In this document: positions 60,803 through 64,000 of the stretch, one piece after another
How positions within the stretch are numbered: position 1 is the stretch's first letter
How the letters are laid out: every line of letters begins with the position of its first letter
Source of the DNA: Elioraea sp.
Lineage (GTDB): Bacteria > Pseudomonadota > Alphaproteobacteria > Acetobacterales > Acetobacteraceae
Reading direction: 5' to 3'
Assembly (NCBI RefSeq): GCF_022842375.1
Contig: NZ_JALHPR010000012.1
Coordinates: 1 to 64,000 of the forward strand
Length of the DNA: 64,000 bases
The notes under the pieces: generated by a model
Databases searched by the model: none
The model's input: the letters and a program-made list of their open reading frames with translations, nothing else
What the model was told of the DNA's origin: nothing
Position numbers and translations under genes: made by a program

Positions 60803-61591
60803 TCAGAACTCGAACACGAGCTGCACCCGCCCGGCGGCGTAGAGACCGATGCAGAACTCCACCGGCATGCCTTCGGGATCGACGTTGATGTTCTCCGACA
60901 CGATCACCGCGCGGTTGCGCGGCTGGCGGAGATGATCGGCCTCCTCCGGCGTCGGCAGGCGGGCGGTGACCCGCGTCGTGCGGCGCGCATAGTCGGGCAG
61001 GCCGCAGGTCGAGAGCGCGCGGGTGATCGACCCGCTGCTCGTCGCAAGCGCAGAAGGCAGGTCAGGGAAGCGGGCCAGCGGGAAGTGGTGAAGGCCGAAG
61101 GAGATGGGCCTGCCATCGGCGAGGCCCAGCCGCTCGACCAGCCACACCGGCCTGCCCTTGCGGATGCGCAGGCCAGCAGACACCGCGTCGGGCGCGGGGA
61201 TTTCGGCGATGCGCAGCACGCGGCCCGAAGGCTCGCGGTTGCCGCGGGCGATCACCTCGGAGAAGCGCGTGCGGGGGCCGACGCGATAGTCGATCACATC
61301 CTCCGCGACGAAGCTGCCGCGGCCCTGCTCGATTCGCACAAGGCCGCGGCGCTCGAGCTCCTCCATGGCGCGGCGGACGGTGTGCCGGTTCACGCGGAAC
61401 GAGGCGGAAAGCTCCGCCTCGGTCGGCAGGCGCGCGCCGGCGGCGGCGCGGCCGGCGACGATGTCGGCCTCGATCACCTGCTCAATCTGCCGCCAGAGGG
61501 TGACGCCGCCGCCGCGTTCGACGCGCGCGACCTCGCGACCAGCGTCACGCCCGGTCATGCCCTCGGCCTCCATCCGTTCGGCGATCGCCAT
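60803..61591 (-). CDS. phnF: GntR/HutC-type transcriptional regulator of phosphonate genes
   Basis: 262-aa cytosolic repressor. N-terminal winged helix-turn-helix: LWRQIEQVIEADIVAG, GARLPTEAELSASFRVNRHTVRRAMEELERRGLV (about residues 33-87), then the UTRA ligand-binding domain (FSEVIARGNREPSGRVLRIAEI ... PISFGLHHFPLARFPDL) to the end. Position at the head of the divergent phn locus fits PhnF, which represses phosphonate genes until a ligand binds. The start may be Met1 or Met12; neither changes the DNA-binding domain. Confidence 0.9.
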   Translation of the reverse strand: MAIAERMEAEGMTGRDAGREVARVERGGGVTLWRQIEQVIEADIVAGRAAAGARLPTEAELSASFRVNRHTVRRAMEELERRGLVRIEQGRGSFVAEDVIDYRVGPRTRFSEVIARGNREPSGRVLRIAEIPAPDAVSAGLRIRKGRPVWLVERLGLADGRPISFGLHHFPLARFPDLPSALATSSGSITRALSTCGLPDYARRTTRVTARLPTPEEADHLRQPRNRAVIVSENINVDPEGMPVEFCIGLYAAGRVQLVFEF

Positions 61592-61634
61592 CGATCCCTC
61601 ATCGCGAATGCCCAGCCGGTCGGCACGGGCGGCA

Positions 61635-61652
61635 GCGTCACCGCAACGTCAT
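61635..61652 (+). promoter_or_regulatory. Pho-box-like site in front of phnG
   Basis: Direct repeat GCGTCAC-cgca-ACGTCAT with an 11-base period, each half matching the PhoB consensus at 5 of 7 positions, followed by a degenerate third unit at about 61657 and a possible -10 tattgt at 61675-61680. Geometry resembles that at phnC. Confidence 0.5.
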
Positions 61653-61710
61653 GCAACCCGTCGTTCCGGCGCGCTATTGTGCGGCAGACTAGTTGTTGGT
61701 ATGTAGGGAC

Positions 61711-61718
61711 GTCTAGAC
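61711..61718. promoter_or_regulatory. Candidate PhnF operator
   Basis: Palindrome gtctagac, in a ggtatgtagggacgtctagacc context, 17 bp before phnG. The mycobacterial PhnF operator is described as TGGTATAGACCA (from memory), which shares the GGTAT and TAGACC pieces. A second palindrome actagt lies at 61688-61693. Confidence 0.45.
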
Positions 61719-61734
61719 CTTTTTGCCGCAGGCC

Positions 61735-62217
61735 ATGAACAGCACGATGCCAGAGACCCTCGGAGAATCCGCACCGGACGCAGCGATCGCTGCGCGGCGT
61801 GCCCGCATGGCAACGCTCGCGCGCGCCCCCCGCGAACGGCTCGAGGCCGCGATCGCCTCGCTGGCGCCGACACCGCAGTGGGAACGGCTGCGCGGCCCCG
61901 AGGCCGGCATGGTCATGGTGCGCGGCAGGATGGGCAGTGTCGGTGGCGCGTTCAATCTCGGCGAGATGACCGTCGCGCGCTGTGCCGTCAGGCTCGATGA
62001 TGGGCGGGTCGGCCATGCCTATCGCGCCGGCCGTGACCTTCGCGCGGCGGAACTCGCCGCGGTGCTCGATGCCTGCGCGCTCGGGCCCGGCCTCCCCGCC
62101 TCCCTCGCCGCGGCGCTGGCTGCGATGGACGCGGCGGAGGATGCGGCGCGCGACGACCGCTCGCGCCGTGCAGCGGCAACGCGGGTCGATTTCTACGGCA
62201 TGGTGCGGATGGGATGA
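61735..62217 (+). CDS. phnG: C-P lyase complex subunit PhnG
   Basis: 160-aa subunit of the methylphosphonate-to-nucleotide transfer complex PhnGHIJ. Family features: ARRARMATLARAPRERLEAAI, MVMVRGRMGSVGGAFNLGEMTVARCAV, GHAYRAGRDLRAAELAAVLDA, ARDDRSRRAAATRVDFYGMVR. The start ATG follows a gcagg run; a TTG at 61723 is an alternative. Overlaps phnH by 4 bp (ATGA), start of a rightward operon. Confidence 0.93.
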   Translation: MNSTMPETLGESAPDAAIAARRARMATLARAPRERLEAAIASLAPTPQWERLRGPEAGMVMVRGRMGSVGGAFNLGEMTVARCAVRLDDGRVGHAYRAGRDLRAAELAAVLDACALGPGLPASLAAALAAMDAAEDAARDDRSRRAAATRVDFYGMVRMG

Positions 62218-62819
62218 GCAGCGTGGATGGTCTTTCGCCAGGCTTCACGGCGCCGGTCGAGGACCAGCAGGCCTGCTTCCGCGCGGTGCTGGAGGCAACC
62301 TCCCGCCCCGGCACGATCGTGACGCTCGCGGGCCCGACCAGGCCGCCTGCCCCGCTTGGCGGCGCGATGGCGGCGGTGGCGCTCACGCTGGTCGATGCCG
62401 ACACGCCGCTCTGGCTCGACGATGCGATCATGGCGGGCGCTGCGCCGTCATGGCTGCGATTTCACTGCGGTTGCCGTCTTGTCGCCGATCCGTCCTCGGC
62501 GGTCTTCGCCTTCGCGGCCGATGCCGCTGCCCTTCCCCCCCTGTCGCGGTTCTTTGCGGGAACAGACGAGTATCCCGACAGGGGCGCGACCATCGTTGTC
62601 GCCGTCGCAGCGCTCGGCGAAGGCCATCGGCTTACGCTCACCGGCCCTGGCATTGCCGGCACGGCGATGATCGCCACCACCGGTCTGCAGAAGGGGTTCG
62701 CTGCGATGCGTGCCGCCAACCACCGCCTGTTCCCACGTGGCGTCGACGTCATCCTCGTTGCCGGCAACCGCCTCGTGTCGCTGCCGCGCAGCACGACCGT
62801 TTCGTCACCGGAGGGTTGA
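62214..62819 (+). CDS. phnH: C-P lyase complex subunit PhnH
   Basis: 201-aa subunit; belongs to the PhnH family (PLP-transferase-like fold without cofactor). Motifs: GFTAPVEDQQACFRAVLEATSRPGTIVTL, TLVDADTPLWLDDAIM, FRFHCGC-like region, GTDEYPDRGATIVVAV and AMRAANHRLFPRGVDVILV. Overlaps phnG by 4 bp and ends 3 bp before phnI. Confidence 0.94.
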   Translation: MSSVDGLSPGFTAPVEDQQACFRAVLEATSRPGTIVTLAGPTRPPAPLGGAMAAVALTLVDADTPLWLDDAIMAGAAPSWLRFHCGCRLVADPSSAVFAFAADAAALPPLSRFFAGTDEYPDRGATIVVAVAALGEGHRLTLTGPGIAGTAMIATTGLQKGFAAMRAANHRLFPRGVDVILVAGNRLVSLPRSTTVSSPEG

Positions 62820-62822
62820 GCG

Positions 62823-63923
62823 ATGTATGTCGCGGTCAAGGGCGGCGAGCGGGCGATCGAGAATAGCCATGCGGTTCTTGCAGAGGCGCGGCGGGGTGAT
62901 GCCGCCGTCCCTCCCCTCACCCTCCCTCAGATCGCCGGCCAACTCGGCCTCGCCGTCGATCGCGTCATGGCGGAGGCCTCGCTCTACGACCGCGAGCTTG
63001 CCGCACTGGCAATCAAGCAGGCGCAGGGTGACCTGGTCGAGGGCGCGTTCCTGCTGCGTGCCTACCGCACCACGCTGCCGCGCTTCTGTGCGTCCCTTCC
63101 CGTCGAGACCGAGCGGATGGTGGTCGAGCGCCGCATCAGCGCGACGTACAAGGACCTGCCCGGCGGCCAGGTTCTCGGCCCCACCTACGACTACACGCAC
63201 AGGCTGCTCGACTTCTCCCTTGCCGCCGAGGGCGATGCCACGTCAGCGCCGCGGGCTGATACGCCGCTCAACGCCACGATGCCGCACGTCACCAGCCTGC
63301 TCGGCGCCGAAGGGCTGATGCGCCCCGAGGCGCCCGACCAGGAACGCGAGCCGGCGGACGTGACGCGCGATCCGCCGCGGTTTCCCGCCGATCGTTCCGC
63401 GCGGCTGCAGACGCTCGCGCGCGGCGACGAGGGGTTCGTTCTGGCAATGGGTTATTCGACGCAGCGTGGCTATGGCGGCGCGCATCCCTTCGCCGGCGAG
63501 ATCCGCCACGGGTCGGTCGCGGTCGAGATCGTGCCGGAGGAGCTGGGCTTTCCCATCACCATCGGCGACATCATGGTGACCGAGTGCGAGATGGTGAACC
63601 AGTTCAAGGGGAGCCGCACCGAGAAGCCGCAATTCACCCGCGGCTACGGCCTCGTGTTCGGCCATGGCGAGCGCAAGGCGATGGGCATGGCGCTGGTCGA
63701 CCGTGCGCTGATGGCGGCCGAACTCGGCGAGGATGCCGTCCACCCGGCACAGGACCACGAGTTCGTGCTGAGCCATTGCGACAATGTGGAAAGCTCCGGC
63801 TTCGTGCAGCACCTGAAGCTGCCACACTACGTCGATTTCCAGTCGGAGCTCGAACTGGTCCGCCGGCTGCGCGCCGAAGCCGATCTGCGCATGGCGGAGC
63901 AGCAGCGCGAGGCAGCCGAGTGA
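62823..63923 (+). CDS. phnI: C-P lyase complex subunit PhnI
   Basis: 366-aa core subunit that helps form the N-glycosidic transfer of methylphosphonate to ATP. Start MYVAVKGGERAIENSHAVLAE is the family start; further motifs: AFLLRAYRTTLPRF, YKDLPGGQVLGPTYDYTHRLLDF, GYSTQRGYGGAHPFAGEIRHG, and EFVLSHCDNVESSGFVQHLKLPHYVDFQSEL. Its TGA overlaps the ATG of phnJ (TGATG). Confidence 0.95.
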   Translation: MYVAVKGGERAIENSHAVLAEARRGDAAVPPLTLPQIAGQLGLAVDRVMAEASLYDRELAALAIKQAQGDLVEGAFLLRAYRTTLPRFCASLPVETERMVVERRISATYKDLPGGQVLGPTYDYTHRLLDFSLAAEGDATSAPRADTPLNATMPHVTSLLGAEGLMRPEAPDQEREPADVTRDPPRFPADRSARLQTLARGDEGFVLAMGYSTQRGYGGAHPFAGEIRHGSVAVEIVPEELGFPITIGDIMVTECEMVNQFKGSRTEKPQFTRGYGLVFGHGERKAMGMALVDRALMAAELGEDAVHPAQDHEFVLSHCDNVESSGFVQHLKLPHYVDFQSELELVRRLRAEADLRMAEQQREAAE

Positions 63924-64000
63924 TGACACCGAAGGCAGCGCACGACCCCGATTACAACCTCGGCTACCTCGATGAGCAGACCAAGCGGATGATCCGCCGC
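63923..64000 (+). CDS. phnJ: C-P lyase subunit PhnJ (5' fragment, runs off window)
   Basis: First 26 codons only. They read DYNLGYLDEQTKRMIRR near the end of the visible part, the conserved N-terminus of PhnJ, the radical-SAM subunit that cleaves the carbon-phosphorus bond. Its iron-sulfur cysteines lie beyond the window. Start ATG overlaps the phnI stop. Confidence 0.93.
   Translation, partial: MTPKAAHDPDYNLGYLDEQTKRMIRR

Overview
This window is chromosomal DNA of a high-GC (about 70% by eye) Gram-negative bacterium. Homospermidine synthase, a DUF3422 protein, TRAP and BKACE genes, the XpaC/TelA pair and an alphaproteobacterial-style C-P lyase locus all point to Alphaproteobacteria, probably Rhodospirillales/Acetobacteraceae; this placement is inference. 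I see no tRNA, rRNA, transposase, integrase, phage gene or CRISPR array, so most of the window reads as ordinary chromosome with several accessory metabolic cassettes.

Layout. 0-2 kb: tail of a basic, repeat-rich protein (possibly a DEAD-box helicase), then homospermidine synthase. 2-8.2 kb: a 2057-residue RTX/Calx-beta/cadherin-like exported giant protein with near-identical internal repeats. 8.3-14.8 kb: glutaryl-CoA dehydrogenase, a TrmA/RlmD-type RNA methyltransferase, a lipoprotein hydrolase whose 3' end overlaps a convergent amidase, and small proteins. 14.8-24.3 kb: MBL/beta-CASP hydrolase, MFS exporter, Gfo/Idh/MocA oxidoreductase, DoxX, RidA, a CHAP-domain secreted protein, NTF2-like protein, zinc alcohol dehydrogenase and DUF3422. 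24.4-29.9 kb: a chemoreceptor, a three-gene XpaC-TelA-small membrane protein unit, and a beta-keto acid cleavage enzyme. 30-39.3 kb: ComEC, a group of secreted or lipoprotein genes of unknown role, a secreted WD40-caspase fusion co-transcribed with a glycine-zipper/SH3 lipoprotein, and a cytochrome c.

39.3-45.5 kb: a complete dipeptide-type ABC importer operon (DUF1028 protein, dppD, dppF, binding protein, dppB, dppC). 45.5-46 kb: a remnant of a DUF4394-like gene. 46-55.8 kb: a sugar-acid cluster with TRAP permeases DctQM, two duplicated TRAP binding proteins, an enolase-superfamily dehydratase, a UxaA-type dehydratase, a fumarylacetoacetate-hydrolase-fold enzyme and an SDR. Together they fit uptake of a sugar acid, dehydration to a 2-keto-3-deoxy acid, oxidation, and hydrolytic cleavage. 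55.9-64 kb: phosphonate uptake and C-P lyase genes. phnF-phnM and phnC-phnD-phnE-phnE run leftward, and phnG-phnH-phnI-phnJ (cut by the window end) run rightward. Two Pho-box-like direct-repeat sites and a palindrome suited to PhnF mark phosphate-starvation control.

Non-coding signals of note are an 83-bp repeat found twice, each time filling a convergent gap and supplying the TAG stop of the leftward gene; CCCTCTCCC palindromes at two places; a 16-bp tandem repeat that seems to grow out of a stop codon; and several strong hairpin terminators.
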